A stretch of 64,000 bases of DNA from Paraburkholderia agricolaris. Its GTDB lineage: Bacteria; Pseudomonadota; Gammaproteobacteria; Burkholderiales; Burkholderiaceae. Of the stretch, positions 10,264-21,494 are shown piece by piece (position 1 is the stretch's first letter; each line of letters starts with the position of its first letter). Both the position numbers and the translations under genes were made by a program. Location of the stretch: positions 744,001 through 808,000 of the forward strand of contig NZ_QPER01000001.1 of the NCBI RefSeq assembly GCF_009455635.1. The letters are read 5' to 3'. Under the pieces are notes generated by a model. That model saw only the letters and a program-made list of their open reading frames with translations, was not told the origin of the DNA and did no database searches.

Positions 10264-10452
10264 TTACGTCAGCGCCGGCAACGCCTCCAGCAACAGGAAG
10301 CACAGCATGGCGCCGATCAGCGCGCCGATCAGGTTCGGATGATATTTATGCCGCAGCCGCATCATGACCAGCAGTCCGCCGATCAGAACCAGGCCGAGGC
10401 ACACGAAAGCGATCATCACATTCGCGATCGAGATGGTGTCGTGAGTGACCAT
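10264..10452 (-). CDS. Small two-helix membrane protein, unknown function
   Basis: 62 aa: hydrophobic segments at about residues 9-31 and 41-60 flank a short basic loop (RLRHKYHPN). The start was placed at MVTHDT because a strong AAGGAGGG ribosome site lies 7 bases upstream; the longer in-frame version lacks one and is Arg-rich. No family recognised. Confidence 0.65.
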   Translation of the reverse strand: MVTHDTISIANVMIAFVCLGLVLIGGLLVMMRLRHKYHPNLIGALIGAMLCFLLLEALPALT

Positions 10453-10619
10453 GGCGCGCCCTCCTTGAACCCTTTGTAGTCGTTGTTTAAACGAGTATAG
10501 GGCGAGTTGTAAGGAAGAACATGCTGCGCCGCAGCGAGTAATCAGGATTCTCCAGGGCCGTGCGCGGGCGCGCACACGATTCTCCTGATGCATCAAGGCC
10601 TTAAAAGGGCCCTACCGGT

Positions 10620-11330
10620 TTACCCGCTCCGTAGAGATCCGAGGTCGGTTTCATCGAGCCATTGCCACGCGCCTTGTGCGAGTGTCGCAGGCAAGGTGAG
10701 CCCGCCGATCCGCTCGCGATGCAGTGCCTCGCAGCGGTTGCCGGCTGCCGCGATCATCCGCTTGACCTGGTGATACTTGCCTTCCATCACGGTGAGGGCC
10801 AGCGCGTGCTCGCCGCGCGCCTGGGCGTCGACGGCGGCGATCGGTTTGGGCTCGCCGTGCAGCAGGACACCGTTGCGCAACGCGCCCAGCTGGGTGTCGT
10901 CGATAGGGTGCCGGGTGGTTGCGATGTACAGCTTCGGCACTTTGCGTTTCGGCGACGTGAACATGTGAACGAACTTGCCGTCGTCGGAGAGCAGCAGGAG
11001 GCCGGTGGTGTCCTGATCGAGGCGGCCCACGCATTGCACGCCACGTTCGGCGAACTGCGGCGGCAGCAGGCTGAACACGCTCAGATGATGCTGCGGATCG
11101 CGCGAACATTCATAGCCAGCGGGCTTGTTCAGCAGCAGATAGGCGTGCTCGCGATACGGCCAGACGGCGCCGTCCACGCTAAAGCAGAACGTGCCGTCGT
11201 GGGTGGGGAAATCGGTGTCGGCATCGGCGCACACTGAGCCGCCGATACTCACGCGGCCGTCGCCGATCAACGCCCGGCATTGGCGGCGCGAGCCGAAACC
11301 TTGAGTGAAGAGGATGCTTTCGAGATTCAT
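10620..11330 (-). CDS. rsuA: RsuA-family 16S rRNA pseudouridine synthase
   Basis: 236 aa. N-terminal S4-like RNA-binding region (SRRQCRALIGDGRVSIGG) followed by the RsuA/RluB/E/F catalytic domain. VGRLDQDTTGLLLLSDDG holds the catalytic Asp in GRLDxxTxGLL, and EGKYHQVKRM is the conserved C-terminal motif. It isomerises a uridine in small-subunit rRNA (U516 in E. coli RsuA). The start at 11330 matches the family N-terminus; the frame continues upstream without a plausible protein. Assignment to RsuA over RluE/RluF is by best resemblance. Confidence 0.85.
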   Translation of the reverse strand: MNLESILFTQGFGSRRQCRALIGDGRVSIGGSVCADADTDFPTHDGTFCFSVDGAVWPYREHAYLLLNKPAGYECSRDPQHHLSVFSLLPPQFAERGVQCVGRLDQDTTGLLLLSDDGKFVHMFTSPKRKVPKLYIATTRHPIDDTQLGALRNGVLLHGEPKPIAAVDAQARGEHALALTVMEGKYHQVKRMIAAAGNRCEALHRERIGGLTLPATLAQGAWQWLDETDLGSLRSG

Positions 11331-11424
11331 GGCGAGCGAAGAATAACACCGCAAGAAGCGGAGCGCCGCGCAACTCCATAGCGGCGACGATGGTCTCCCA
11401 ACGTTCAAGCGCAGGAGTTCATCG

Positions 11425-12684
11425 ATGTCCGCCACGTCATCTTCGCCGTCTTCATCCGCGATTCGTTTGCCGGCCGCATTCCAGCGGCTTGCATGGTCGA
11501 ATCTGGTCGCGCAATCCGCCGAACAGATCAGCCTCGCCGCCGCACCGCTCGTCGCCGTGTTCGCACTGGGCGCCGGCGCGCGCGAGACCGGCCTGTTGCA
11601 AACCGCGCAGACGCTGCCGTTCCTGTTGTTGTCGATTCCGCTCGGCGTGTGGGCCGACCGCCGCTCGCGCCGCACCTTGATGACGCTCGCGGAGAGCGTA
11701 CGCGTGGTCGCCATGCTGTGCGTGCTGCTGCTGGTGATGACGCACTCGCTGAGCTTGCCGCTGCTTGCCGCGCTCGGCTTCATTGCCGCGACCGGCACGG
11801 TGGCGTACAACGTCGCGGCGCCTTCGCTGGTGCCCTCGATCGTGCCGCGCGAGGCGTACGCCCAGGCGAACGGCCGGCTCGAACTGGCGCGCAGCGTCGC
11901 GTATTCGGCGGGGCCGGCGCTTGGCGGGCTGCTGGTCGGCTGGATCGGCGCGGGCTGGGCGTATGGCTGCGCGGCCGGGCTATCGGCGCTGGCCGTCGCG
12001 CTGCTCGCGGGCTTGCGCGAACCGCCGCGAGCAAGCGCTTCCCAGCGCCACTTCCTGCTCGAACTGCGCGACGGTACGCGCTTCGTTTTGCACGACGCGC
12101 TGCTGCGCCCAATGCTGGCCACCGCGATCTTCTTTAATCTCGGCTTCTTCGTGCTGCAAGCGGTGTATGTGCCGTATGCCGTGCATCGCCTTGGATTGAG
12201 CGCGTCGATGGTCGGCGTGACGCTCGGCGCGTACGGCGTCGGTATGGTGTGCGGCGCACTCGCCGCACCGGCCATCGCGCGACGCCTCGCGTTTGGACGC
12301 GTGCTGACCATCGGGCCGTCATGCGGTTTGCTCGCCTCGCTGGTGATGGTGGCGACGATCGTCGCGCCGTCGTTCTGGCTGGCGATGCTGAGCTTCTTCC
12401 TGCTCGGTGCCGGACCGATTCTGTGGGTGGTCGGCTCGACCACGCTGCGTCAGGCGATCACACCTGAACGGATGATGGGCCGCGTGTCGGCGCTCAACAG
12501 CACCGCGACTTTCGGTGCGCGGCCGCTGGGCGCATTGCTCGGTGCGGCGATCAGCGCGCGCTGGGGAGTGGATGCCTGTCTGGTCGCGGCTGCGGCGGCC
12601 TTCCTCGTGCAGGCGCTGATTATCGTCATGTCGCCGGCAGCGCGGCTAGCGAATATTCCCGAGGGCGCTGCGGTCGCGCCATGA
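11425..12684 (+). CDS. MFS transporter (EntS/MFS_3-like exporter)
   Basis: 419 aa with about 12 hydrophobic segments. The loop 2-3 motif GVWADRRSRRTLM is the canonical MFS G-x-x-x-D-R-x-x-R signature. The layout resembles EntS/transmembrane-secretion-effector MFS proteins that expel small hydrophobic molecules. GCAGGAG lies about 9 bases before the ATG. It is divergently arranged from rsuA and is probably transcribed alone; the gap to the rpiR regulator holds a separate regulatory region. Confidence 0.85.
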   Translation: MSATSSSPSSSAIRLPAAFQRLAWSNLVAQSAEQISLAAAPLVAVFALGAGARETGLLQTAQTLPFLLLSIPLGVWADRRSRRTLMTLAESVRVVAMLCVLLLVMTHSLSLPLLAALGFIAATGTVAYNVAAPSLVPSIVPREAYAQANGRLELARSVAYSAGPALGGLLVGWIGAGWAYGCAAGLSALAVALLAGLREPPRASASQRHFLLELRDGTRFVLHDALLRPMLATAIFFNLGFFVLQAVYVPYAVHRLGLSASMVGVTLGAYGVGMVCGALAAPAIARRLAFGRVLTIGPSCGLLASLVMVATIVAPSFWLAMLSFFLLGAGPILWVVGSTTLRQAITPERMMGRVSALNSTATFGARPLGALLGAAISARWGVDACLVAAAAAFLVQALIIVMSPAARLANIPEGAAVAP

Positions 12685-12767
12685 AAACTGGTTTTCATTG
12701 GAAGGCCGTGGTGCGTGGCCACGTGGCCGCGAGCGACGCGCGTCCTCCGTGAAAACCCTCGAAAATG

Positions 12768-12820
12768 AAAATGAATTTTTTTCTGGACGATTTCTATGTA
12801 AATATACTTTCATTCATTTT
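12768..12820 (+). promoter_or_regulatory. Candidate operator/promoter of the rpiR-gsi operon
   Basis: A locally AT-rich stretch in GC-rich surroundings contains the 9-bp inverted repeat AAAATGAAT (12768-12776) / ATTCATTTT (12812-12820). It lies 38 bases before the regulator start, the position expected for RpiR autoregulation. Binding is inferred. Confidence 0.5.
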
Positions 12821-12858
12821 GATTACAGTCGCCGCATCGCAGCGGTCGGCTCGCTCGC

Positions 12859-13824
12859 ATGATTCATCACTCGTCCGCTGCTTCCAACCTTGCCGAACAG
12901 GCGATCGCTTCACGCATCGCCGCAGCGATGCCGACCCTCACGCCGATCCATCGGCGCATGGGCGAGTACGTGCTGGCGAATCTGTTCCGCGCGGCGACGA
13001 TGCGAATCGACGAACTGGCGAGCGTGGTCGGCGCATCGGTGGCGACGGCGAATCGCTTTGCTCGCGCGCTCGGCTTCGACGGCTATCCGCAGTTTCGCGA
13101 AGCGCTGGTACGCGGCTTCGAAGCGACGCTTGCACCGGTCGAGCGGCTGCGTAGCGCGCAGGAATCGCTCGCCTCCGGCGACGCTCTGCTCGATGCATTG
13201 CTTGAGCAGGCGGCGGCCAATCTTCATTCCACCCGCACCGCGATCGATAGCGCCGCCGCCGAAGCAGCGGTCGAAGCGATCATCGCCGCGCGCCGGGTAT
13301 TCGTGCTCGGCTACGGGGCCAGCGCGTTTCTCGCCGGTTTGATGGAACACGGCCTGATGCCGTATCACGACAACGTGCAGTCCCTCGCGTTGATCGGCGG
13401 ACCGTCGCATGCCGCACGGCGCCTGTTCACTGCGGACAGCGCCGATCTGGTGATCGGCATTGCGTTTCCGCGTTATGTCGACGACACCATCGAACTCGCC
13501 CGGCGAGCGGCAAGTCGCGGCGCACGCGTGCTTGCGCTTACCGATAGTCCGCGCTCACCGCTCGCGCAATTTGCCGATCTCAAGCTCTACATCCGTTCTG
13601 AACGGCGGCTCGCGGCCAATGCCGATTCCGCTGTGCTGGCCGTGATCGAAGCACTCTGCGACGCGGTTGCCTATCGCGCCCAGCGCTCGGTCAAAGCCGC
13701 CGCGGGTGTCAGCGAATTTGTGTTGCCCTGGCTGACCGATCCGCAAGCCGAGCCTTCCAGCGCGGCTGAGAACCCCGCGCGTATTTCTACCCGTACCACC
13801 CGCACTACGAAAGCCAAGAAATGA
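12859..13824 (+). CDS. MurR/RpiR-family transcriptional regulator (HTH + SIS)
   Basis: 321 aa. N-terminal RpiR helix-turn-helix (about 10-90: [36 protein letters not shown]) and a C-terminal SIS phosphosugar-type domain (around 125-260). It heads the gsi operon; its last bases overlap iaaA (ATGA). In Burkholderia-type gsi loci such a regulator usually controls the importer, perhaps sensing a peptide- or glutathione-derived metabolite. The C-terminal Ser/Thr/Lys-rich tail ([14 protein letters not shown]) is low-complexity. Confidence 0.85.
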   Translation: MIHHSSAASNLAEQAIASRIAAAMPTLTPIHRRMGEYVLANLFRAATMRIDELASVVGASVATANRFARALGFDGYPQFREALVRGFEATLAPVERLRSAQESLASGDALLDALLEQAAANLHSTRTAIDSAAAEAAVEAIIAARRVFVLGYGASAFLAGLMEHGLMPYHDNVQSLALIGGPSHAARRLFTADSADLVIGIAFPRYVDDTIELARRAASRGARVLALTDSPRSPLAQFADLKLYIRSERRLAANADSAVLAVIEALCDAVAYRAQRSVKAAAGVSEFVLPWLTDPQAEPSSAAENPARISTRTTRTTKAKK

Positions 13825-14801
13825 ACTCCAACGCAGTCATTGCCATTCACGGCGGGGCAGGCACGATCCTGCGCGCGTCGATGTCGGCCAGCGCCGAAGC
13901 CGACTACCACGCCGCCTTGCATGCCGTGCTGAGCGCCGGCCAGCGCGTGCTCGCCGACGGCGGCAGCGCGCTCGACGCTGTCAGCGAAGCCGTGCGTCTG
14001 CTCGAAGATTGCCCGCTCTTCAACGCGGGCCGCGGCGCGGTTTACACGGCAGCCGGCACGCATGAACTCGACGCGGCCATCATGGACGGCAGCACACTCG
14101 ACGCCGGCGCGATCTGCTGCGTGACGCGCATACGCAATCCGATTCTGGCGGCGCGCCGCGTACTCGAACGCAGTGAACACGTTCTGTTCACCGGCGCCGG
14201 CGCGGAAGCTTTCGCGGCCGCGCAAGGACTCGAATTCGTCGAGCCCGAGTATTTCCATACCGAAGCCCGCCATCGCCAATGGCAACTCGCACGCGGCCAG
14301 GCGCGCGCCATGCTCGACCACGACGGCGCGACGCTGGCCTCGAACAATGACGATCCCACGCCGCATGAGCCGATCGATCCGAACCGCAAGTTCGGCACGG
14401 TCGGGGCGGTTGCGCTCGATCAGCATGGCCACGTGGCGGCTGCCACTTCGACGGGCGGCGTCACCAACAAGCAGGTTGGGCGGGTCGGCGATACGCCGCT
14501 GATCGGCGCGGGCTGCTATGCCGACGACGCCACCTGCGCGGTCTCGACCACCGGCTCTGGCGAGATGTTCATGCGCATGGTCGCCGCGTACGACGTCGCG
14601 GCGCAGATGGCGTACCGCAACGTCTCGCTTGAAGAGGCGGCGCACGACGTGGTGATGACCCGCTTGCCGAAGATCGACGGTCGCGGCGGTCTGGTCGCCG
14701 TCGATGCGCGCGGCAACGTCACGCTGCCGTTCAATACCGAGGGCATGTATCGCGGTTTCGCGCGAATCGGCGAGACGCCGGTGACGGCGATCTATCGCTA
14801 A
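13821..14801 (+). CDS. iaaA: Isoaspartyl peptidase/L-asparaginase (plant-type)
   Basis: 326 aa N-terminal nucleophile hydrolase. Autocleavage is expected before Thr193 in [11 protein letters not shown], which becomes the catalytic Thr of the beta subunit; the downstream [15 protein letters not shown] and GAGCYAD motifs are conserved. It hydrolyses beta-aspartyl dipeptides and asparagine. The gene sits directly before gsiA, the arrangement also seen in E. coli, where iaaA precedes the glutathione importer. Start overlaps the regulator stop by four bases. Confidence 0.9.
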   Translation: MNSNAVIAIHGGAGTILRASMSASAEADYHAALHAVLSAGQRVLADGGSALDAVSEAVRLLEDCPLFNAGRGAVYTAAGTHELDAAIMDGSTLDAGAICCVTRIRNPILAARRVLERSEHVLFTGAGAEAFAAAQGLEFVEPEYFHTEARHRQWQLARGQARAMLDHDGATLASNNDDPTPHEPIDPNRKFGTVGAVALDQHGHVAAATSTGGVTNKQVGRVGDTPLIGAGCYADDATCAVSTTGSGEMFMRMVAAYDVAAQMAYRNVSLEEAAHDVVMTRLPKIDGRGGLVAVDARGNVTLPFNTEGMYRGFARIGETPVTAIYR

Positions 14802-14883
14802 TGCTGTTGCTGTTCTGTTGCACTCCCGTTTGAGTTTTTTGCCTGAGCCATCGTTAGCCGCGTTCGAAACAAAAGGAACCATC

Positions 14884-16806
14884 GTGCCGACTTCATCGCA
14901 CACCGCCCGTCCGCTTATTGAAACCCTGCCGCCGCAACGCGTGCTTGCGGTCGACGATCTGTCGGTCGCATTTCGCAGCGGCGAGAAGACCTTCAACGCG
15001 GTGCGCAATCTTTCGCTGACTGTCGAGCGCGGCGAGACGCTGGCGATCGTCGGTGAATCGGGTTCGGGAAAATCGGTGACATCGCTTGCATTGATGCGGC
15101 TGATCGAGCATGGCGGTGGGCGCCTTGCCGGCGGCAGCATCGCTTTCCGGCGCCGCGACGGCAGCGTGCTCGACCTTGCGAAAGCGTCGTCCGGCACGAT
15201 GCGCTCGATTCGCGGCGCCGACATCGCGATGATCTTCCAGGAGCCGATGACCTCGCTCAATCCGGTGTTCACGGTTGGCGATCAGATCAGCGAAGCGATT
15301 GCCTTGCATCAGGGCAAGAGCCGTTCGGCCGCGCACGCTGAAACGCTGCGCCTGCTCGAACTCGTCCGGATTCCGGAAGCACGCCGGGTGGCGGCACGTT
15401 TTCCGCATCAACTGTCGGGTGGTATGCGCCAGCGCGTGATGATCGCGATGGCGCTGTCGTGCAAGCCCGCATTGCTGATTGCCGACGAACCGACCACCGC
15501 GCTCGACGTCACGATTCAGGCGCAGATTCTGCAATTGATTCGCGGCTTGCAGGACGAGATGGACATGGGCGTGATCTTCATCACGCACGACATGGGTGTG
15601 GTGGCAGAGGTGGCCGATCGCGTGCTGGTGATGTATCGCGGCGAGAAAGTGGAAGAGGGGGCATCGGACACGCTGTTCGCCGCGCCTTCTCATCCTTATA
15701 CGAAGGCTTTGCTCGCCGCGGTTCCGCGACTGGGCGCGATGGAGGGCACCGATCATCCCGCCAGGTTCCCGATTCTGACCATCGAGCAGGCGGCCCTGAT
15801 TGGCACCGATGAAGCCGTGCGTCCCGCTGCGGCCGTCGCCGAAGAATCGCAACCGGTGATCCACGACAGCACGCCGCCGATTCTGCGCGTGCGTGATCTG
15901 GTCACGCGCTTTCCGGTCAAGAGCGGCATGTTCGGACGCCTGACGGGGCGCGTGCATGCGGTCGAGAAAGTCAGCTTCGATCTGCGTCCGGGCGAGACGC
16001 TCGCGCTGGTCGGCGAGTCGGGTTGCGGTAAATCGACCACAGGCCGTTCATTGCTGCGTCTGGTCGAAAGTCAGAGCGGGTCGATCGAATTCGACGGCAA
16101 AGAGATCAGTTCGCTGACCGGTCCCGCGTTGCAAGCGCTGCGCCGCGATATCCAGTTCATTTTCCAGGACCCGTTCGCTTCACTGAATCCGCGCCTGACG
16201 GTCGGCTTCTCGATCATGGAGCCGCTGCTTGTGCATGGCGTGGCTCAAGGTGAGGAAGCGCAGGCGCGCGTTGCCTGGCTGCTCGACAAGGTCGGCTTGC
16301 CGCGCGAAGCCGCGCGCCGCTATCCGCACGAGTTTTCAGGTGGGCAACGGCAACGCATTGCGATTGCGCGCGCTCTCGCATTGAACCCGAAGGTCGTGAT
16401 CGCCGACGAATCCGTGTCCGCGCTGGATGTCTCCGTGCAGGCGCAGATCGTCAACCTGATGCTCGATCTGCAACGCGAACTCGGCGTCGCGTATCTGTTC
16501 ATTTCGCATGACATGGCGGTGGTTGAGCGTGTCAGCCATCGCGTGGCGGTGATGTATCTCGGCCAGATCGTCGAGATCGGTCCACGCCGCGCGGTGTTCG
16601 AAGCGCCGCAGCATCCGTATACGAAGAAGCTGATGGGCGCGGTGCCGGTTGCCGATCCGGCGCGCCGTCACGCGAAACGCATGCTTGCCGCCGACGAGAT
16701 TCCGAGCCCGATTCGCGCGCTGAACGATGAACCCGTCGTGGCGCCGCTGGTGGCGGTGGGACCGGATCATTTCGTGGCGCAGCATCGGGTCGGCGGGGCT
16801 TACTAG
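14884..16806 (+). CDS. gsiA: Glutathione/peptide ABC transporter, fused ATP-binding protein
   Basis: 640 aa protein with two tandem oppC/D-type ABC domains. Walker A is GESGSGKS in the first half and GESGCGKS in the second, each followed by LSGGMRQR- or [12 protein letters not shown] signatures and Walker B ([24 protein letters not shown]). The GTG at 14884 was chosen over an upstream TTG because AAAGGAACC lies just before it. It energises import through GsiC/GsiD of glutathione or related peptides bound by GsiB. The second Walker B has ESVSALD, as is usual for this family. Confidence 0.92.
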   Translation: MPTSSHTARPLIETLPPQRVLAVDDLSVAFRSGEKTFNAVRNLSLTVERGETLAIVGESGSGKSVTSLALMRLIEHGGGRLAGGSIAFRRRDGSVLDLAKASSGTMRSIRGADIAMIFQEPMTSLNPVFTVGDQISEAIALHQGKSRSAAHAETLRLLELVRIPEARRVAARFPHQLSGGMRQRVMIAMALSCKPALLIADEPTTALDVTIQAQILQLIRGLQDEMDMGVIFITHDMGVVAEVADRVLVMYRGEKVEEGASDTLFAAPSHPYTKALLAAVPRLGAMEGTDHPARFPILTIEQAALIGTDEAVRPAAAVAEESQPVIHDSTPPILRVRDLVTRFPVKSGMFGRLTGRVHAVEKVSFDLRPGETLALVGESGCGKSTTGRSLLRLVESQSGSIEFDGKEISSLTGPALQALRRDIQFIFQDPFASLNPRLTVGFSIMEPLLVHGVAQGEEAQARVAWLLDKVGLPREAARRYPHEFSGGQRQRIAIARALALNPKVVIADESVSALDVSVQAQIVNLMLDLQRELGVAYLFISHDMAVVERVSHRVAVMYLGQIVEIGPRRAVFEAPQHPYTKKLMGAVPVADPARRHAKRMLAADEIPSPIRALNDEPVVAPLVAVGPDHFVAQHRVGGAY

Positions 16807-16905
16807 GCCTGAACAAGAAACCCGAACGCAGTACCAGACCTGAACCGAAGCAATTTTCTCTCGCAGCACATAACCCTGTTTCATTTCGCAGCCTGGAGCA
16901 ACCTC

Positions 16906-18468
16906 ATGAACCTGCTGGTCCCGTCTTCTCCGTTTCGTTTGCGCGCGCTGGTCAGCGGCGGCGCGGTGGTGTTCGCGATGCTCGCGGGCAATGTGGCGCA
17001 CGCTGACACCAGCGTCGTGATGGCGGTCGCGTCGAACTTCACGACGCTGGATCCGTACGATGCCAACGACACGCTGTCGCAAGCCGTCTCCAAGTCGTTC
17101 TATCAAGGCCTGTTCGGTTTCGACAAGGACATGAAACTGGTCAACGTGCTGGCCGACAGCTACGAAGCGAGCCCGGATGCGACGGTCTACACGTTCAAGC
17201 TGCGTCATGGCGTGAAATTCCAGGACGGTACCGACTTCAACGCCGCGGCAGTGAAAGCGAACTTCGATCGCGTGACCGATCCGGCGAACAAGTTGAAGCG
17301 TTACAACATGTTCAACCAGATCGCGAAAACCGAGGTGGTCGACCCGTACACGGTGAAAATCACGTTGAAGGCGCCGTTCTCGGCCTTCATCAACGTGTTG
17401 GCGCATCCTTCGGCGGTGATGATTTCGCCCGCCGCGCTGAAAAAATACGGGAAAGACATCGCTTTCCACCCGGTTGGCACGGGTCCGTTCGAACTCGTGA
17501 AGTGGGATCCGGCTGGTGATCTGACGGTGAAGAAATTCACCGGTTACTGGAAGACGGGCTATCCGAAGGTCGATGCGATCGACTGGAAGCCGGTGGTCGA
17601 CAACAATACGCGCGCGGCGTTGATGCGTACCGGCGAAGCGGACTTCGCGTTCCAGGTGCCGTTCGAACAGGCCGCGCAATTGCAGTCGAGCCCGAAGGTC
17701 GATCTGATCGCGTCGCCCTCGATCATCCAGCGCTACATCAGCCTGAACGTCAACCAAAAGCCATTCGACAACCCGAAGGTGCGCGAAGCGCTTAACTACG
17801 CGATCAACAAGGATGCGCTGACCAAGGTCGCGTTCGCCGGTTATGCGACGCCGGCTGACGGTGTGGTGCCGCAAGGCGTCGACTACGCGGTGAAGCTCGG
17901 CCCCTGGCCGTACGACCCGGCCAAAGCGCGTGAGCTGCTGAAGGAGGCGGGTTATCCGAACGGCTTTGAAACCACGCTGTGGTCTGCGTATAACTACTCG
18001 ACCGCGCAGAAGGTGATCCAGTTCGTGCAGCAACAACTGTCGCAAGTCGGTATCAAGGCACAGGTCGAAGCGCTCGAAGCAGGCCAGGCCGTGGCGAGGG
18101 TAGAGAGCGCGCAAAACCCGGCGACTGCGCCCGTGCGGATGTACTACATCGGCTGGTCGGCGTCGACGGGCGAAGCGAATTGGGCGCTGTCGCCGCTACT
18201 CGCTTCCGCGTCGATGCCGCCGAAGTTGATGAATACCGCGTACTACAAGAACGACGCGGTCGATAGCGATCTGACGAAGGCGCTCCAAACCACGGACCGT
18301 GCACAGAAGACTGCGCTCTATACGGACGCGCAAAAGCGCATCTGGGCCGACGCGCCGTGGATTTTCCTCGTCAAGGAGAAGATCGTCTACGCGCGTAGCA
18401 AGCGTCTGTCGGGTGCTTATGTGGCGCCGGACGGTTCGTTCAATTTCGACGAGATCGCGGTCAAGTAA
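16906..18468 (+). CDS. gsiB: Glutathione/peptide ABC transporter substrate-binding protein
   Basis: 520 aa SBP of the SBP_bac_5 (OppA/DppA) class. A Sec signal peptide with cleavage near VAHADT, then [22 protein letters not shown] and the family motif [24 protein letters not shown], identify GsiB. TGGAGCAACC precedes the ATG. It binds glutathione or short peptides in the periplasm and delivers them to GsiCD. The 99-base gap to gsiA carries no terminator. Confidence 0.92.
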   Translation: MNLLVPSSPFRLRALVSGGAVVFAMLAGNVAHADTSVVMAVASNFTTLDPYDANDTLSQAVSKSFYQGLFGFDKDMKLVNVLADSYEASPDATVYTFKLRHGVKFQDGTDFNAAAVKANFDRVTDPANKLKRYNMFNQIAKTEVVDPYTVKITLKAPFSAFINVLAHPSAVMISPAALKKYGKDIAFHPVGTGPFELVKWDPAGDLTVKKFTGYWKTGYPKVDAIDWKPVVDNNTRAALMRTGEADFAFQVPFEQAAQLQSSPKVDLIASPSIIQRYISLNVNQKPFDNPKVREALNYAINKDALTKVAFAGYATPADGVVPQGVDYAVKLGPWPYDPAKARELLKEAGYPNGFETTLWSAYNYSTAQKVIQFVQQQLSQVGIKAQVEALEAGQAVARVESAQNPATAPVRMYYIGWSASTGEANWALSPLLASASMPPKLMNTAYYKNDAVDSDLTKALQTTDRAQKTALYTDAQKRIWADAPWIFLVKEKIVYARSKRLSGAYVAPDGSFNFDEIAVK

Positions 18469-18593
18469 GGACCTGCTGCCCGGCCCAGCTCTTTCCTCTG
18501 GAATGCGCCGGCCGGGCGGGAAGGTTCTGTTTTTGTCGCTGTCATCGTTGCACACGATCCTTCGTTGCCCGCATCATTGCCGGATTGGGTTTC

Positions 18594-19514
18594 ATGCTGA
18601 ACTTCCTTGTCAAACGTCTCTTTGGGCTGGTGCCGACGCTCTTCATCGTCGCGGTGCTGGTTTTTCTGTTCGTGCATCTGTTGCCGGGTGATCCCGCGCG
18701 GCTTGCGGCTGGTCCCGAAGCCGACGAAGCCACCGTTGCGCTCGTGCGGGCCGACCTGGGCCTCGACAAACCGATGCCGGAGCAATTCGCCAATTTCTTC
18801 GTCAAGCTGGCGCACGGCGACTTCGGCACGTCCACACGCAGCAAGCGGCCGGTCAGTCAGGAAATCGGCGAACGCTTCATGCCGACGCTGCTGCTGACAT
18901 TGACCAGCATGGTGTGGGCCGTGGTGCTCGGTATGGGCATCGGCATCGTCTCGGCGGTGTGGCGCAATCGCTGGCCGGACCGGCTCGGCATGACGCTGGC
19001 CGTGTCGGGTATTTCGTTTCCCGCCTTCGCCCTGGGCATGCTGTTGATGGAAATCTTTTCGGTAGGACTGGGCTGGCTGCCGATCGTCGGCGACGGTTCG
19101 TGGAAGAGTTACGTACTGCCGTCGCTCACGCTCGGCGCCGCAGTGGCTGCGGTCATGGCGCGCTTCACGCGAGCTTCGTTCGTCGAAGTGATGAACGAGG
19201 ATTTCGTGCGGACCGCCCGCGCGAAAGGGGTGCCCGAACGTCTCGTGATTATCAAACACTGCCTGCGCAATGCGATGATTCCCGTTGTCACGATGATGGG
19301 GCTGCAATTCGGTTTTCTGCTGGGCGGTTCGATCGTGGTCGAAGTGGTGTTCAACTGGCCGGGCCTTGGACGCCTGCTGGTGGACTCCGTCACGATGCGC
19401 GACTATCCGGTGATTCAGGCTGAAGTGCTGTTGTTCTCGCTTGAATTCATCATCATCAACCTGGTTGTGGACGTGCTGTACGCCGTCATCAACCCGACTA
19501 TCCGTTTCAAGTGA
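18594..19514 (+). CDS. gsiC: Glutathione/peptide ABC transporter permease
   Basis: 306 aa, exactly the length of E. coli GsiC, with near-identical blocks such as [23 protein letters not shown] and the EAA loop [22 protein letters not shown]. Six hydrophobic segments. ATG at 18594 was chosen because it matches the GsiC N-terminus [12 protein letters not shown]; an in-frame TTG nine bases earlier is less likely. Confidence 0.93.
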   Translation: MLNFLVKRLFGLVPTLFIVAVLVFLFVHLLPGDPARLAAGPEADEATVALVRADLGLDKPMPEQFANFFVKLAHGDFGTSTRSKRPVSQEIGERFMPTLLLTLTSMVWAVVLGMGIGIVSAVWRNRWPDRLGMTLAVSGISFPAFALGMLLMEIFSVGLGWLPIVGDGSWKSYVLPSLTLGAAVAAVMARFTRASFVEVMNEDFVRTARAKGVPERLVIIKHCLRNAMIPVVTMMGLQFGFLLGGSIVVEVVFNWPGLGRLLVDSVTMRDYPVIQAEVLLFSLEFIIINLVVDVLYAVINPTIRFK

Positions 19515-19521
19515 GGCCCGC

Positions 19522-20427
19522 ATGAGCATCTCAGCTACCGAGGCGAATGCGGCCAAGGCCGCTCTTGTAGAAAGCGCGATCCGCACGCCGTGGAGTGAAT
19601 TCTGGCGCAAATTCCGTAAGCAGCATGTGGCGCTCGCCGCCGGCATTTTCGTGCTGCTGCTGATCGTGGTCGCGATTGTCGCGCCGCATATCGTGCCGTA
19701 CGATCCGGAGAATTTCTTCGACTACGACGCGTTGAACGCAGGGCCGTCCGCCGCGCACTGGTTCGGCGTCGATTCACTGGGCCGCGATATTTTCAGCCGC
19801 ATTCTGGCGGGTTCACGCATCTCGCTCGCGGCCGGTTTTCTGTCGGTGGCGATCGGCGCGGTGATCGGCACGTTTTTCGGTTTGCTGGCCGGTTACTACG
19901 AAGGCTGGTGGGACCGCATCACCATGCGCGTCGCCGATGTGCTGTTCGCGTTTCCTGGCATTCTGCTGGCGATCGGCGTGGTCGCGATTCTCGGCAACGG
20001 CATGATCAATGTGATCTGCGCGGTGGCGATTTTCAGCATCCCGGCGTTTGCGCGGCTCGTGCGCGGCAACACGCTGATGCTCAAGCAACTTACGTATATC
20101 GAAGCAGCGCGCAGCATCGGCGCATCGGACTGGACCATCATCGTGCGGCATATTCTGCCGGGGACGATTTCGTCGATCGTGGTGTACTTCACAATGCGCA
20201 TCGGTACCTCGATCATCACGGCGGCGAGCTTGTCGTTTCTCGGACTCGGCGCGCAACCGCCGACGCCGGAGTGGGGCGCGATGCTTAACGAGGCGCGTGC
20301 CGATATGGTGACCGCGCCGCATATCGCGCTGTTTCCGAGCCTCGCGATTTTTCTCACCGTGCTGGCATTCAATCTGCTCGGCGACGGTTTGCGCGATGCG
20401 CTCGATCCGAAGCTTGACCGCCCATGA
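19522..20427 (+). CDS. gsiD: Glutathione/peptide ABC transporter permease
   Basis: 301 aa second permease of the OppC/DppC type: N-terminal cytoplasmic segment, first membrane helix at about 38-58, [17 protein letters not shown] motif and EAA loop [21 protein letters not shown]. The ATG at 19522 follows the gsiC stop by seven bases. Its stop overlaps the next gene (ATGA), so the peptidase is translationally coupled to the importer. Confidence 0.92.
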   Translation: MSISATEANAAKAALVESAIRTPWSEFWRKFRKQHVALAAGIFVLLLIVVAIVAPHIVPYDPENFFDYDALNAGPSAAHWFGVDSLGRDIFSRILAGSRISLAAGFLSVAIGAVIGTFFGLLAGYYEGWWDRITMRVADVLFAFPGILLAIGVVAILGNGMINVICAVAIFSIPAFARLVRGNTLMLKQLTYIEAARSIGASDWTIIVRHILPGTISSIVVYFTMRIGTSIITAASLSFLGLGAQPPTPEWGAMLNEARADMVTAPHIALFPSLAIFLTVLAFNLLGDGLRDALDPKLDRP

Positions 20428-21485
20428 GTTCGACTGAAGCTTCACGCGAAGGCGCGCCGCATATCGGTGTGCTGCAGCGCGGTCCGCTTGGATCGATTGC
20501 CGATGTGAAGGGCGTGACGGTCGGACATTGCACGCTCGATGACGGAGCGGTGCAAACCGGCGTCACCGTGATTCGCCCACACCCTGGCGATCCTTTTCTC
20601 GCGAAGGTGCCCGCGGCTGCTTCGGTGATCAACGGTTTTGGCAAAAGCATCGGGCTCGTTCAGGTTGAAGAACTTGGCGTGCTGGAGACGCCGATTGCGT
20701 TGACCAATACCTTTGGTGTTGCTGCGCTCGCGCAAGCGCAGATTCGCGCTGCCATTCATGCCAATCCACAAATCGGACGCGAGTGGTCGACCGTCAATCC
20801 GCTGGTGTTCGAATGCAATGACGGATACCTGAACGATATTCAGGCTTTGGCGGTAAGCGAGCAGCATTACAACGACGCCTATGAAGCGGCGACCACGAAC
20901 GTCGCAAGCGGTTCGGTCGGCGCGGGCCGCGGCATGTCGTGCTTCGACCTGAAAGGTGGAATCGGCAACGCGTCGCGTACCGTCGACGTAGCAGGTCAGC
21001 GTTATACGGTCGGCGCGCTGGTGTTGGCCAACTTTGGCCGCCTGCCGATGTTGACGATCGACGGCACGCCGCTTGGCCGCGTACTCGCCGAACGCGCAAC
21101 CAGAGCCACCTCGAAACCCGAGCAAGGCTCGATCATCATGATCGCCGCCACCGACGCGCCGCTCGACGCCCGCCAGCTCAAGCGTCTGTCATTGCGCGCC
21201 GCAGCGGGTCTTGCCCGAACCGGTTCGGTATATGGCCACGGCAGCGGCGATATTGCGCTGGCGTTTTCAACGGCCTACACCGTGCCGCACGAATCCGATT
21301 TCGTCACGCTGCCGCCCGTGCTTGCCGATGCACGCCTCGATCCGCTATTCCGTGCCTGCGCGGACAGTGTCGAGCAGGCGATCGTCGATGCGCTATGGAG
21401 CGCGACTTCGGTCACGGGTCGCGACAGCCATCGTCGCCTGTCGCTGCACGACACTGCCCCGGACCTTGCTCAACTCCTCAACTGA
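20424..21485 (+). CDS. P1-family (DmpA/S58) aminopeptidase
   Basis: 353 aa Ntn-type peptidase of the DmpA/BapA family. These self-cleave at a Gly-Ser bond to form alpha and beta chains; here the bond is Gly235-Ser236 in [15 protein letters not shown], as in DmpA. The [19 protein letters not shown] stretch (163-181) is the other family hallmark. DmpA-type enzymes remove N-terminal residues, including D-amino or beta-amino residues, from short peptides. Overlap with gsiD suggests it degrades peptides imported by GsiABCD in the cytoplasm. Confidence 0.9.
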   Translation: MSSTEASREGAPHIGVLQRGPLGSIADVKGVTVGHCTLDDGAVQTGVTVIRPHPGDPFLAKVPAAASVINGFGKSIGLVQVEELGVLETPIALTNTFGVAALAQAQIRAAIHANPQIGREWSTVNPLVFECNDGYLNDIQALAVSEQHYNDAYEAATTNVASGSVGAGRGMSCFDLKGGIGNASRTVDVAGQRYTVGALVLANFGRLPMLTIDGTPLGRVLAERATRATSKPEQGSIIMIAATDAPLDARQLKRLSLRAAAGLARTGSVYGHGSGDIALAFSTAYTVPHESDFVTLPPVLADARLDPLFRACADSVEQAIVDALWSATSVTGRDSHRRLSLHDTAPDLAQLLN

Positions 21486-21494
21486 ACCTCGCTG

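Noticed and set aside
11330-12443. Long minus-strand frame continuing upstream of rsuA and opposite the MFS gene
   Set aside because: It is the antisense shadow of a clearly recognisable MFS transporter; the Ser/Ala/Arg-rich translation has no domain.
13671-15272. 533-codon minus-strand frame opposite iaaA and gsiA
   Set aside because: Typical GC-rich antisense frame; both strand partners on plus are well-supported enzymes.
16336-18114. 592-codon minus-strand frame opposite gsiA/gsiB
   Set aside because: Arg/His-rich antisense translation without motifs; gsiB on the other strand is certain.
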